Assembly: GCA_008692225.1 (NCBI GenBank)
Contig: VICG01000017.1
Location: 248,001-312,000 of the forward strand
Direction: 5' to 3'
Length of the DNA: 64,000 bases
From: Monilinia fructicola
Lineage: Eukaryota > Ascomycota > Leotiomycetes > Helotiales > Sclerotiniaceae
In this document: positions 49,061 to 60,200 of the stretch, piece by piece
Position numbering within the stretch: the first letter of the stretch is position 1
How the letters are laid out: each line of letters begins with the position of its first letter
Notes under the pieces: model-generated
Databases searched by the model: none
The model's input: the letters and a program-made list of their open reading frames with translations, nothing else
Told to the model about the DNA's origin: nothing
Made by a program: the position numbers and the translations under genes

Positions 49061-51898
49061 TTTCTTTCTCTCTATCTTACTAAATATTTCAATAAACTCT
49101 TTATATTTACTTAGAATTTGCTATAATATCACTATAATCAAACTTAAATTTAATTCCTTTATTAACATCAAAAATATTATTATTAATAATAAAGATTTTT
49201 TTACTCCTTTTTCCAACTTTTGTTTCTATATTATAATATAATATTAATAATTTAAAAGAATTTTATACTTTCGCAAATATCCTTTCTTTATTTCATTTCA
49301 ATTTTCCTATTCTCTAATTTATTTTTGGATTAAATTGATTTAAAAATAATAATTTAAAGATAATATTAGTTATTTGTAAAAGCATTTTGTAAAAAATTAT
49401 TAATAATTTGTTTTTAAAAAAAAAACATTTGAATTCTATTTTTTTTTCTATAATATTCAAAACTAATATTATTATTTTTCTATTTATATTTCATACTATA
49501 GAATAATATATATTAATGTTTTTATAATTGATTTATCTAATTATTTCTAATTTAATAAAGTTTATAATAACCCCTAAATTTATTATTGCTTAAAATATTA
49601 TTTTATTTTGATTTTTTCTTATAAAAATAATTTTCATAATCAGAAATATTCAATAAGTATTTATAATTTAAAGGTAATTATATGTATCTTCAATTATTAA
49701 TAGATTATAATATAGTATTTTATTTTTGTATAGATTTAATAATAATAATTCTTATAATCCTATATCTTTTAACAATATTAATATAATAGTTTATTTTATT
49801 TTTATTAGTTTAATTATATTTGTTATATAGTATATTTCTTCTTTTCCTAATATTAGTTTAATCATAGGTAATTTACTCAAGCTTATCACTTAAAAATTAT
49901 TATAATCCCTTTTTCATTTTAATTTAATTAATCAAAAATCTATTCCTTTATATTTTATAGCTTTCAAATCTAAAAGATCTTCTTATTTTTTAGCTTTTCA
50001 AAGTAATCTTTAATATAGTAGTTTTTTTTATAATAAAAATATATACTTTTACTATAAGCTTTTTTGCAATATTTTATTAATATATTTAAAAAGAAAAGTT
50101 TTTTTTCCTAATAATATTATATCCTATAATATATTTAATTTCAAAGTATTTATTATAGATATATTATAGATTTTAAATTCAATTAATTTTAAGAAAAGTT
50201 TTTGTTGTATATAAATAAAGTTTTTAGTAATTTATATTATTATCTTTCATCCTTTGAATATTATGAATAATAATCTATTATAATTAATATATATTCTAAT
50301 TAGAATGTTTTATAACAATTTTAGTTTATAGTTTGTTATAACTAATTGACTTTTATATAATTAGAATATATTTTACAATATTAATTCAAAGTAATTAGTA
50401 AAATCTTAAACTAATTATTTATTCTTTATTTTTATATTTTGTATTTTAAGATTTATTTTTATATTAATATTTACTAATCTATATTATTTAAATAGTTATT
50501 ATTTTAGCAATTATTAATTTTAAAACTTTAAATTATTAATGTTATTTGTATTTGATTTAGTTATTTGAATTTTGTATTTTATTGATTTTATAATATAACT
50601 TTATATTATAATAGTTTATTTTACTTTATTATATATATATTTTTTAAAATTATATAATCTTTTAATTTTATAATTTAGAAAATATATATTCGATTTTTCT
50701 TTATTAAAGGTTAATAATACTTTAAATTTAAGTTTTTCCTTTATATTAATATTATTGGTTATATAAATAAAATTTATATTTAGATTTATTATTGATCTAT
50801 AAATTTTTATTAGTAATTGTTGTATTAATTTAATATTTATAGATTTAATATAATATTGTAAAAAAGTCTTTAGTTTTTTAGAAGATTAATTATAATTTTA
50901 TATAAATTTAGTTAAGAACTTTTCGATTATAAAAAGTCTCTTTTCTCTTTCATAATCTATTTTTTTAAATACTTTTATCTTGTGTTTTGGTTAAGCTATA
51001 ATAGTTTAAAATCCTGATAATATATTTATATTTAATAATGAATCTTAAGCTTCATATTAATTATAATTCAAGTTGTATTTATTAAGTTTAGGTTTTATTT
51101 TTTTGTTAATTTTATTTTATTTTTTAATAAGATTATTTGCATTTAAGATAGGGTTAATTAAGTAATTATCCTTTTTGTTAAAGATTTTAAGCTATAGGAA
51201 AATTCCAAAGAATAACCTGAATAATAATATAATGTAATTTCAATTTTAACAAAATAAAAGAGAAAACTAAGATAATAAAAAACTTAATAATAATAATGAT
51301 TATACTTTTATTTCAAATAAATGCATTAGTAGAAAGTATATAAAGAACATTATATATTTTTAAAGAAAAAAGTAATAATAATCTTAGTATTATTAATATT
51401 ATAAAAATTTTCTATACAATTATATTATCAAAAATTAGAAATATTTCTAAATAAAAAGCGTTTTTTCCTATATAATAAAGATTAATAAAGATTGATAAAG
51501 ATTAATAAAGATCTAAAAACTAATTATAACAGATTTTAGGATCTTAATCTATTAGATTTAAATTATTTCTTTATGTATAGGCTTTTTTTATTATATATTC
51601 TTAGAATTAATAAAATAGTATTCAATATAAAAATATAAATACTATAATAAAAACCTAGGATTTATAAAAACTAGATTATAATATTATTAATATTAATTAG
51701 TAATTTTTTACATTTATATATATTAAAAACCATAATAAATGTAATAAGATTTTTATTATTGTTTAAATTATAAAGATTAGCATTGTGGATATTAATATAC
51801 TTGAAAATAGTATAAAGAGCAATTTTAATTTTTTTTATAAAATTAACAGAAATTTAATAGAAATTCAAACAATAATTTAAAATGATATTCATATTATA
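49061..51898. other. AT-rich region right of gypsy element D RT
   Basis: By analogy with element C this should include the Gag, protease and 5' LTR of element D up to about 50500-51250, but I could not find the LTR pair or a zinc knuckle. Near 51478-51515 there are three tandem copies of an 11-bp ATTAATAAAGA-like unit. Otherwise nothing was recognised. Confidence 0.4.
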
Positions 51899-51900
51899 TA

Positions 51901-52894
51901 GAAGAATCCACGGGCCAACTAAACAAATCGGCCAATTGAACGCGCTAAACCCATTTTAGTGATATGTAGGCAATATTCTATTTTGAAGGGTATATTTAAT
52001 TTTAATACTTTATTATTACTATATATATTCTTAAAATTATAATAATTTAAATAATATATTCCTTTTTTAATATAATTAATAAAAAACTATAAAAAATCAC
52101 TCATTCTTTTAAATTTATAATAATAAATCGTTTTTGATAGATTTCTTTATTTGATTTATAAATATTAAATGTAAAAACAAATATAAAATATTAGATCTTT
52201 TAATTCTATTATAATTAATTAAGAAATATATAAATGATTCTTTTATAAGTTTATTATAAAGCTTAATTTTATTAAGTTAAGATTATTAATTAATATTAAT
52301 GATAATCTATTTCTTTTTAGAAAGAATAAGCTAAAAGATTACGTTTTTTTTAAAAAAACTATTCAGGTTTTTAATACTTATAAAAAAACTTAATCTTGGA
52401 TTATATTATTTTATTCTTATAAAAAAAGTAAACATAATATAATTTGATAAATAGACTAATCATAAACTTAAATTAATATAATAGATAAAAATATTATTTA
52501 AATTTAAAATAAAAACGAGATTATATAAATAATAATGTATGTTTATATTAAATAATTAGAGCTTTTATTTTAATATAAATATTATAGAATAATATCTTTA
52601 TAGCTTTAAAAAAATAAAGAAATATTCTATTCTTTATTCAAAAAAAAGATTATTAATTTCCATTTCGAATTTTTTATACATTTTAAATAATATAATTAAT
52701 AAAAAGTGATAAACTCAATTATATAATATATAAAGATAAAGATTACTATAATATTGTTTAAAAAAGTATAATTATTACAATTGAATAGAATAATAGAATA
52801 ATAATGAAAATTTAGGTTGAAGCTCGAAAGCAGTGACCTAATTAGGTTAGACTGTTTAGTTGGCCAGTGTGTTCAGTTGGCCCGTATATTCTTC
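51901..52894. mobile_element. TIR-5 element, 994 bp, with duplicated subterminal motifs
   Basis: The left end is GAAGAATCCACGGGCCAACT and the inverted right end AGTTGGCCCGTATATTCTTC. TA lies on each side (51899-51900 and 52895-52896). Each end has the motif GGCCAAYT twice, with starts 17 bp apart (51913 and 51930; inverted at 52858 and 52875). These look like paired transposase-binding sites. The interior is A+T-rich, not an obvious hairpin, and shows no transposase. Single copy in this window. Confidence 0.85.
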
Positions 52895-53077
52895 TATATT
52901 AAAACAAAATGCTTTTCTTTAGTAATATTATATATATTCATTATAAATATATATACATTCTAAACCTAGATTAATAATAAGGTTATATATATATTTAATA
53001 TAATAACTCTATTTTAAATAAGGAAAAATTAAGATTAAGTAGAATTCTTATTGTAAATATTCTTTTTTTAGAATTTA

Positions 53078-53871
53078 CTCAGGCGCGTTTTAAAAGAGGC
53101 ATAGGCGAATATAAAACTTAGGATTATTTAACGAAATTATAATATGATGTTATATAATTTATATATATAATAGATTTAGTATTTTAACATCTTTCTATAA
53201 AGTTTTTATATTATAAAAATTATTTTTAAAAGAATAATAATACTATAAAGTTAGTGATTTTGAAAATTTTTGGAATTTATTAATATGTTAATTTAAAATT
53301 CAATAATGTATAAATTTTAAGAAATATGATTATAGAAAAATGATATATAAGCTTTGAAGTTTCAATAGATATTTTCGAAATTTAATATTATCTATTATAT
53401 TAATATATGTATTAATATAGAAAGCAAAAAATTCAAATTTTTAACAAAAAAACATGCTTATATAATCCAAATAAACAAATTTACTCCTTTAAAACTTATA
53501 AATTCTTCTATATTTTTAATTTTATTAATATTTAAAATAAATATTAATAAAGATATTTAAATTTTGAAATTAGTTATTTAAAATTGAGCTTTTATTTTAT
53601 TATTTAATAGAATTTAATAAGTTCAATTATAATATTCGTTAAATTATTTAATATTTATATAAATCTCTAATTTTTTATTAAATTTTCAATATCCATATAT
53701 TTTATTATATCATTATACATTTAATATTAGGTTTTATAATATACAATTCTTATAGGAAATATAAAAACACTGAATCTATAATACCTATAAATTCTATAAA
53801 ATTATATTAAGGTTCTATTGAATAATTATAAGTTATATTTTTGCATATGCCTCTTTTAAAACCCACCCGAG
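53078..53871. mobile_element. Short TIR-1 element, 794 bp
   Basis: It starts CTCAGGCGCGTTTTAAAAGA after TA (53076-53077) and ends CTTTTAAAACCCACCCGAG before TA (53872-53873). The arms are inverted (GGCATAGGCGAATATAAAAC against TTTTGCATATGCC and TTATAAGTTATA). It is the same family as 21257-22039 and 57525-58323, and well preserved at the tips. Confidence 0.9.
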
Positions 53872-53873
53872 TA

Positions 53874-54490
53874 TATTCAAAAAACTAATTAAAATAATAA
53901 ACAAGTTAAATTAATAATAAAAGAAATCAAGCCCGAAATAAAAATAATATACATACATTTTAATTTTAAAGAAAAATAAAATAAAAACCAATTTTAATAA
54001 AGAATTAAAAATTAGAGATAGAAAAACCTTTTTAAAAAATAATCGAAAAGATAATTAAAATTATTTCTTTATCCTCAATCATGAATATTATCAATTAATA
54101 TTTTTAAACAAAATATAAATAATAATATAAATATATAATAATAATATTAATAAATATTTTTAAACAGTTAGTTTATTTGCTTAAGAAATATAGATAAGAG
54201 GAAATGTAATATATATCAAGCTAATTAATCAAATAAGGATTATAATAATTAATATTATTTTTATTCTTATAACAATTAAAGATTTTCAATATACAATATA
54301 GAAGGTTTTTCTTATAAATATTATAAAATTGTTTTAATGGATTATAGATTATTCATTTTGTTTTTCCTAGTATAACCCTATACTATATATAATATTAGGT
54401 GTATTGTAGAGTCTACGTAGTTTAGCTATAATTGGATTAAATCGATTATAAATTTATTACTATTATAATTATATATAAAAAGAATAATTT
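53874..54490. other. AT-rich stretch with one less-mutated pocket
   Basis: No gene seen. Around 54385-54445 the sequence keeps more G and C (AGGTGTATTGTAGAGTCTAC) than its surroundings. It may be the 5' part of the adjoining LINE fragment. Confidence 0.4.
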
Positions 54491-54499
54491 AGAAATCTT

Positions 54500-55135
54500 T
54501 GACTATATATTATATTAACAACTTTAACAACCTTTTCAATTTAATAAAAACATTTAATTTCTTCTGAGATTATTAATAATAAAGATTTAACTAATAGAAT
54601 TAATATAATGATTTTGGGAATATAAATTATAAATAAAAATGAGATATTAAAATACAAATTAATGATTTTTATAGAAAGCTAGAAAAAAACAAATATAAAT
54701 ATCTAATCTATAATAATAATCCAATATAAAAAACATTTCTTAAAGCTAAAGCTAAAAGATTAATCAATTAAATTATTATATATAAAATTAAAAAGAAGAT
54801 AATAAAATCAAAAAGAATAAAATATATAAGAAGTTTATAAAAGATTTAAAAATCTATAATATTAAGTGAAGATTAAATATCAATTATTTTTTCTAACTTT
54901 GTTAAAAAAATATTAGAAACAAAAAACATTTTTCCAAATATTAATTATAATCTTTTTAAAAGTAATTAATATAATTTTATTCAATAATTTACTTTATAAT
55001 TCTTAGAGATAAAAAACAAGCTTATATAATATAATCTATTTTTGTAATTAACATTATAATTATTACAATTGAGATAAATATAAATCAAATATATATAATT
55101 AATAAATATACTATAGGAATTATATAAAAGATTAT
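54500..55135 (+). mobile_element. LINE fragment (element G)
   Basis: Positions 54770-55130 match 37555-37930 of element E. Shared words include GAAGATAATAA, AAAGAATAAAATATATA, TAATTAATATAATTTTATT, TTTACTTTAT and TATAAATCAAATATAT. The match stops near 55135. It is a piece of the 5' half of the same LINE, with no readable domain. Confidence 0.5.
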
Positions 55136-55164
55136 TCCATTAATAGTTATTCTAATAATTATTC

Positions 55165-55240
55165 GATTGAAATTTTCGCAGGCTATTACCGATGATAACC
55201 TATTTCGATAGGGGGGTAACAGCCTAGAAAAAATAATCTA
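55165..55240. repeat. GC-preserved imperfect hairpin
   Basis: The arms AGGCTATTACC (55180-55190) and GGTAACAGCCT (55215-55225) are inverted with one mismatch. They extend outward through TTTTC/GAAAA. Inside is a perfect small hairpin CCTAT-TTCG-ATAGG (55199-55212). This is an island of G+C in mutated sequence. It could be the remnant of a tiny inverted-repeat element or an RNA structure; I cannot tell which. Confidence 0.5.
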
Positions 55241-55353
55241 ATTAACCATTATTATAATTCGCTTAAATATTAATATCATTTAAAAATTCAAAATCTTATA
55301 TTTTAAAGCTTTATTTAAATTTTTTATATATAAAATTTATGTTAAATAATCCA

Positions 55354-55631
55354 CTAATAGGTGCACGGACTTATAAAACGTTAAAACATTAATTTCTATA
55401 TATGTTAAAATATCATCTTTCGGTTTATTATAATACTATAAATTTAATCTTTTAGATTTTTAAAATCTTTAAAATACATTAAATTTCTTATATATTTCTT
55501 TATAATAATACATAGTTTTATAACAATTGATATACGTTAAAATTAATATTTTAAAATTAAAATACTTAATGTTTTTTTTCATTAAAATCCATTAAGCATA
55601 TTTTCGTTTTATGAATCCGTGCACCTACCCA
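55354..55631. mobile_element. Complete TIR-3 element, 278 bp
   Basis: The left tip is CTAATAGGTGCACGGACTTA and the right tip ATGAATCCGTGCACCTACCCA. The core GGTGCACGGA is perfectly inverted at the other end. The reverse complement aligns along its length with the two halves of TIR-3 at 38891-38989 and 40943-41123, and shows the uninterrupted CGTATATC site into which TIR-4 jumped. A TA duplication is not evident at this copy. No coding capacity. Confidence 0.85.
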
Positions 55632-55643
55632 CTAATGATCTCA

Positions 55644-56115
55644 AAACTAAAGGATCTATATAGATTTCATATACTAAGATTTTAGTAATATATAGGATAT
55701 AACCATCATAATAAAAGAATAATAGCTTAACAAAATATTTATTTTTCATTCGAATTGATTATCATTTCAATTAGCTGTATTCTTTATATAAATTAAAAAT
55801 TTGAAATAATATATTATAAGGACTTATGAAAATTTTTAAAATATACAATTTTTGATATATAAAATTTTTGATATATAAATTTTTGATATATAAAATTTTT
55901 GATATATAAAATTTTTGATATATAAAAATTTTTGATATATAAAATTTTTGATATATAAAATTTTTGATATATAAAATTTTTGATATATAAAATTTTTGAT
56001 ATATAAATTTTTTGATATATAAAATTTTTAATATATGAAATTTATTCTATTTTATCTTAAAGATTAAAGAATCTATATAGATTTTGTTATATTAGCATTT
56101 TAGTGATATATAGAG
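55644..56115. repeat. Direct repeat pair flanking a tandem array
   Basis: About 52 bp at 55644-55695 (GGATCTATATAGATTTCATA, ATTTTAGTAATATATAG) recurs at about 56063-56115 (GAATCTATATAGATTTTGTT, ATTTTAGTGATATATAG). The two copies flank the 16-bp array at 55847-56038. They could be the ends of a small element or products of unequal exchange. Confidence 0.6.
55847..56038. repeat. Tandem repeat, 12 copies of AAAATTTTTGATATAT
   Basis: Twelve head-to-tail units of 15-17 bp, varying only in the A and T run lengths. The last has GATATAT changed to AATATAT. The array is much cleaner than its surroundings, so it arose after, or was homogenised after, most of the mutation. Confidence 0.95.
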
Positions 56116-56117
56116 TA

Positions 56118-56198
56118 ATAATATTTTAAAGAATATAATATTTTAAAGAATATAATATTTTAAAGAATACAATATTTTAAAGAATATAATATTTTAAA
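56118..56198. repeat. Tandem repeat, 5 copies of a 17-bp unit
   Basis: AATATTTTAAAGAATAT repeats five times, the last partial, starting 80 bp after the preceding array. One unit has a T-to-C difference. It is also nearly homogeneous. Confidence 0.92.
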
Positions 56199-56199
56199 A

Positions 56200-56728
56200 A
56201 TTATTCTTAATATATTTCTATTAATTCAATTCTATATACTATATAAATCCAAGAAGTTGATATTAAATAAAAATGAATAAAATGTTTAATAGAATTTTTT
56301 AAAAGAAAGCTTTCTTTAAAACATTTATTATAAACTGAATTGTAAGTTGTATATATAATATAAAAATAGTAGTAATATAAAGCTTAAAGGTTATAATAAT
56401 CATATTAAATAGTTTAAAAAGGGTTCAATATATTACTTAAAAAGTGCTTATTAACTTGAATAATACTTTAAGATTAGTTATTTTCATTTTTAAGAATAAT
56501 TGATTTATTCTTAATAAATAAATATATAAAAATATATTTAAAGGATTTTATTATATTAAATTATTAAATAGTTTATAATATTTTTTAAGATTTACTTATT
56601 TTTTTCGCTGAATTACCATTCTCAGATATTATATCTAAATTTAGATATATTAATAATATATACTTATTTAATATCTTAATATTATTAATTATTAATTATC
56701 GGCTTGCCGACTTTTAATTCTTACTATA
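56200..56728. other. AT-rich spacer, nothing recognised
   Basis: About 530 bp before a TIR-2 element. Near 56580-56620 the words AATATTTTTTAAGATTTACT and TTTTTTTCGC echo the TIR-2 variant terminus, possibly a decayed end. No gene seen. Confidence 0.45.
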
Positions 56729-56730
56729 TA

Positions 56731-58368
56731 AGTCGCCTACCCCTCTTTTCGCCACCCCCCTTATTTAGCTAGCATTTTATATTAAAAATGGCCATTTGAA
56801 TTTATTAATAATTTAATGAATAATTTATATAATAAATTGAAAATTTAACAAATGATTTAATATATAATAATTAATAGATTTTGAAAATCTTAAATTTTTG
56901 CGATTTTTTTATAGAGAATAATAAAGAATTATATAAAATTAGAATTTTCAATTTTAAATTTATATGGAAATCATATATAAATTTGAAATTTTAAAAAAAG
57001 TTTTCTAATTTTTAAACGAAAATAATTAAAAATAATCTGCAAAATTTTATAAGATTGGTTTATTTATATATAGTAAATATAATTTTTAAATTATATATAA
57101 TAATTTATAATTTTAAAATAAATCAAGATTAAAAACTTTTAATCTAAACTTTTATCGTTAAAATCTAATAATTTATATTAAACATTTGTTATAAATAATA
57201 ATATATTATTAAATTAATTAATTTTATTCAAATCAATCTTAAGATTCTTTAAAAATTTTAAAAATCATTTCTAGTTATTTTTATTAAATAAATATATATT
57301 CTTTTAAAGATTTTGATTCTATATAGAATTTACATACAAATCGAAAATTGTAATTTAATTTTTTAAATTCTTTTATTACTCTTTATAAAAAGATCACAAA
57401 AATTTCAGATTTTCAGAATCTATTAATTATTATATATTTAATCATTTATTGAACTTTCAATTTATTATATCAATTATTCATTAAGTTATTAATACGTGAA
57501 AATAATCATTTTCAATATGAAATACTCGGGCGGGTTTTAAAAGAGGCATACGCTAAAATATAACTTATAATTATTCAGCGAAACCTTTATATAATTTTAT
57601 AAAATTTATAAATATTATAGATTTAGTATTTTTATACTTAGTATGAAAGTTTTGTATTATAAAACCTAATATCAAATGAATAATAGTATAATAAAATGTA
57701 TGAATATTGAAAATTTAATAAAAAATTAGAGGTTTATATTAATATTAAAATAGTTTAACGAATATTATAGTTAAACTTATCAAACTTTGTTAAATAATAA
57801 AAGAAAAGCTAAATTTTAAACATCTTATTTTAGAATTTTAATATCTTTATTGATGTTTAAAATATATATATTAATAAAACTGAAAATATAGAAAAATCCA
57901 TAAGTTTTGAAGGGGTAAATTCGCTTATTTGGATTATATAAAGCATATTTTTTTGTTAAAAATTTGAATTTTCCACCTTTTATATCAATATATATATTGA
58001 TATAATAAATAATATTAAATTTTGAAATCATTTAATAAAACTTCAAAGCTTATATTATTTTTTTTATAATTTTAATTTTTAATATTTATATATTTTTAAA
58101 TTTAAAATTAATAAATTAATAGATACTAAAATTTTCTAATGTCACTAACTTTTATAATATTAATAATCTTTTTAAAAATAATCTTTATAATATAAAAACT
58201 TTATAGGAAAATGTTAAAATACTAAATCTAATACATATATAAGTTATATTAAATTATATTAAGATTTCGTTGAATAATTATAAGTTTTATATTCGCCTAT
58301 GCCTCTTTTAAAACGCGCCCGAGTACTAACCAAATAAAAAGAGTAACAAGAAAAAGAGGTAAACGATT
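56731..58368. mobile_element. TIR-2 element interrupted by a TIR-1 element
   Basis: It starts AGTCGCCTACCCCTCTTTTC after TA (56729-56730) and ends AAAGAGGTAAACGATT before TA (58369-58370). Subtracting the inserted TIR-1 (57525-58323) and one TA leaves 837 bp, exactly the length of the copy at 39778-40614. The insertion splits the right subterminal block between AATATGAAA and CTAACCAAAT. The arms include the same TTTTTGCGATTTTTTTATAG against AAAAAGATCACAAAAATT pair. Confidence 0.92.
57525..58323. mobile_element. Short TIR-1 element, 799 bp, nested in TIR-2
   Basis: It starts CTCGGGCGGGTTTTAAAAGA and ends CTTTTAAAACGCGCCCGAG, flanked by TA (57523-57524 and 58324-58325). The tips are the best preserved of any copy and retain several CG dinucleotides, suggesting a late arrival. 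The inverted arms are clear over at least 130 bp. The minus-strand frame at 57825-58031 is AT-rich filler shared with 21578-21760. Confidence 0.92.
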
Positions 58369-58511
58369 TATATATATACTATTTTTAATTGGTATAATAT
58401 AAGAAAATAACGTTCAATATTAATCAGCGTTAAAATAAACCTTAGTCTAAGCATCCTTATTGATTATAAATCATATATAAATAAGTAAAGCAAATCTATA
58501 TATAAAATAAT

Positions 58512-58576
58512 ACTAACTTTCTGTTTTATTTTCGAAGCTTGGTTATTCTCACCATTCCGACTATTTTATTTCGATG
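58512..58576. repeat. Short unit shared with the TIR-6 core
   Basis: AACTTTCTGTTTTATTTTCG, then AAGCTTGGTTATTC and CCATTCCGAC, correspond to 22806-22850 (AACTTTCCGTTCTACGTTTG, AAACTTAGTTATTCC, CCATTTC). In both places a simple repeat follows. This links the satellite at 58576 to the TIR-6 family. Confidence 0.65.
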
Positions 58577-58824
58577 TAAATAAATAATAAATAATAAATA
58601 ATAAATAATAAATAATAAATAATAAATAATAAATAATAATAATAATAAATAATAAATAATAAATAATAAATAATAAAATAATAAATAATAAATAATAATA
58701 AATAATAAATAATAAATAATAAATAAATAAAATAATGATAATAAATAATAAATAATAAATAATAAATAAATAAATAATAAATAATAATAATAAAAATAAT
58801 AATAAATAATAAATAATAAATAAA
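58576..58824. repeat. Heptanucleotide satellite, AAATAAT-type, about 250 bp
   Basis: This is a 7-bp TAAATAA array with occasional trinucleotide and tetranucleotide slips. It is the reverse complement of the TTATTTA class at 16372-18290 but shorter and without the CG-bearing units. Confidence 0.95.
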
Positions 58825-59260
58825 GAGGTTTATTATTATAATTACAATAAATACTTTATATATTTTATATATAATTAGAAATATATTAAGAAATATGTGA
58901 AAAATTATAAAGCTTTTTTTATAAATTCTAGATATTAAATTAAATAGAAAAATTTTTGAAAGTGAACTAAATAAAAAAAAATCAATAGAAAGAAAAACGA
59001 GAAATAAAAAGAATAAATAAAAATTATTAATAAGAAAATTATATATATTAATATTTATGTAAAAATATTATAAAAAAATTTATTATTAAATATAAAAAGA
59101 AATATAGAAAAAAAGGAGATTATTATTAATATACTTAATATAGAATATAATTATATTTATTGTTTCTTTATAATATAAAAGTATTAATTCTAAATTAAGA
59201 GAGTCGAAAATAAATATATAATAGTAAAGATTTTAAATATAATTTCTTTCCTCAGTCATA

Positions 59261-59262
<2 letters not shown>
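58825..59262. other. AT-rich spacer between satellites
   Basis: About 440 bp, A-rich on the plus strand, with no feature recognised. Confidence 0.5.
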
Positions 59263-59335
<73 letters not shown>

Positions 59336-59374
59336 TATTATTATTATTATTATTATTATCATTATTATTATTAT
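59263..59374. repeat. (ATT)n microsatellite, about 110 bp
   Basis: A nearly pure ATT array of about 37 units with one TATATT slip and one C. It is the same class, on the opposite strand, as the (AAT)n array at 9805. Confidence 0.95.
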
Positions 59375-60200
59375 ATTTATTACTAGCACTTGTAGAAAAT
59401 AAATTTTTAGATTATAGATTTATAGAATTATATTAGTCTCGAACGAAATAAGGATTGGGGATCTAAAAATCAGTCTTTATTATATAATAGAATTTAATGA
59501 ATTTAAAATTCAAAAATTTATTTCCTATAAATATTAGTTTTATTAATATTTTTTTTATAAAAGAATTAAAATATAAAATAAAATAAAAAATATATTATTT
59601 ATGAACAAAATTATAAAGTATAAAACAGATTTATATATTATATACTAAAGAAATCTTTTATTTATATAGTGGAACCTATTTATAAAAGATCTAAAAATTT
59701 GGCTAATTAAATTCTTTATATCCAGGATTCTTATATATGTAAATTAGGTAATAAAGCATTAGCAAAATTTGTATAATTAATCTTAATCATTTTCCTATAT
59801 ATTTTCTAATATTTCTAAGGAAAAAATTATATAATATATTATCATTTAGATTAATTTTAAGGAAAAAAATTATATAATATATTATCATTTAGATTATTTT
59901 TTATTAATTCAATTATCTTTTTATTGAATCTTATACAACAATTAATAAAATCTTTATTTTTTATATAGAATTGAAAATAATTTGTTTTATAATCCTTTAA
60001 GATTAAAAAATTCTATTCCCTTATACAAAAATTATTAAAATTAAAATAAATATCTTATATAACGAATTATTTTATATAACAAATTATCCTGTATAACGTA
60101 ATCTTTTATATACAGATTCTATTGTATATAAAACATAATTTTATATATTCTAAATAGATTTTTTTTATGAAAACCTTTAAAGAAACAATATAAAATTAGT
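59375..60200. other. AT-rich stretch with an inverted repeat and a small tandem duplication
   Basis: Positions 59390-59430 (GAAAATAAATTTTTAGATTA) are inverted at 59495-59535 (AATTCAAAAATTTATTTCC), around a less mutated loop with ACGAAATAAGGATTGGGGAT. A 51-bp unit is duplicated at about 59812-59901 (AAAAAATTATATAATATATT then ATCATTTAGATTA). No gene seen. Confidence 0.5.
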
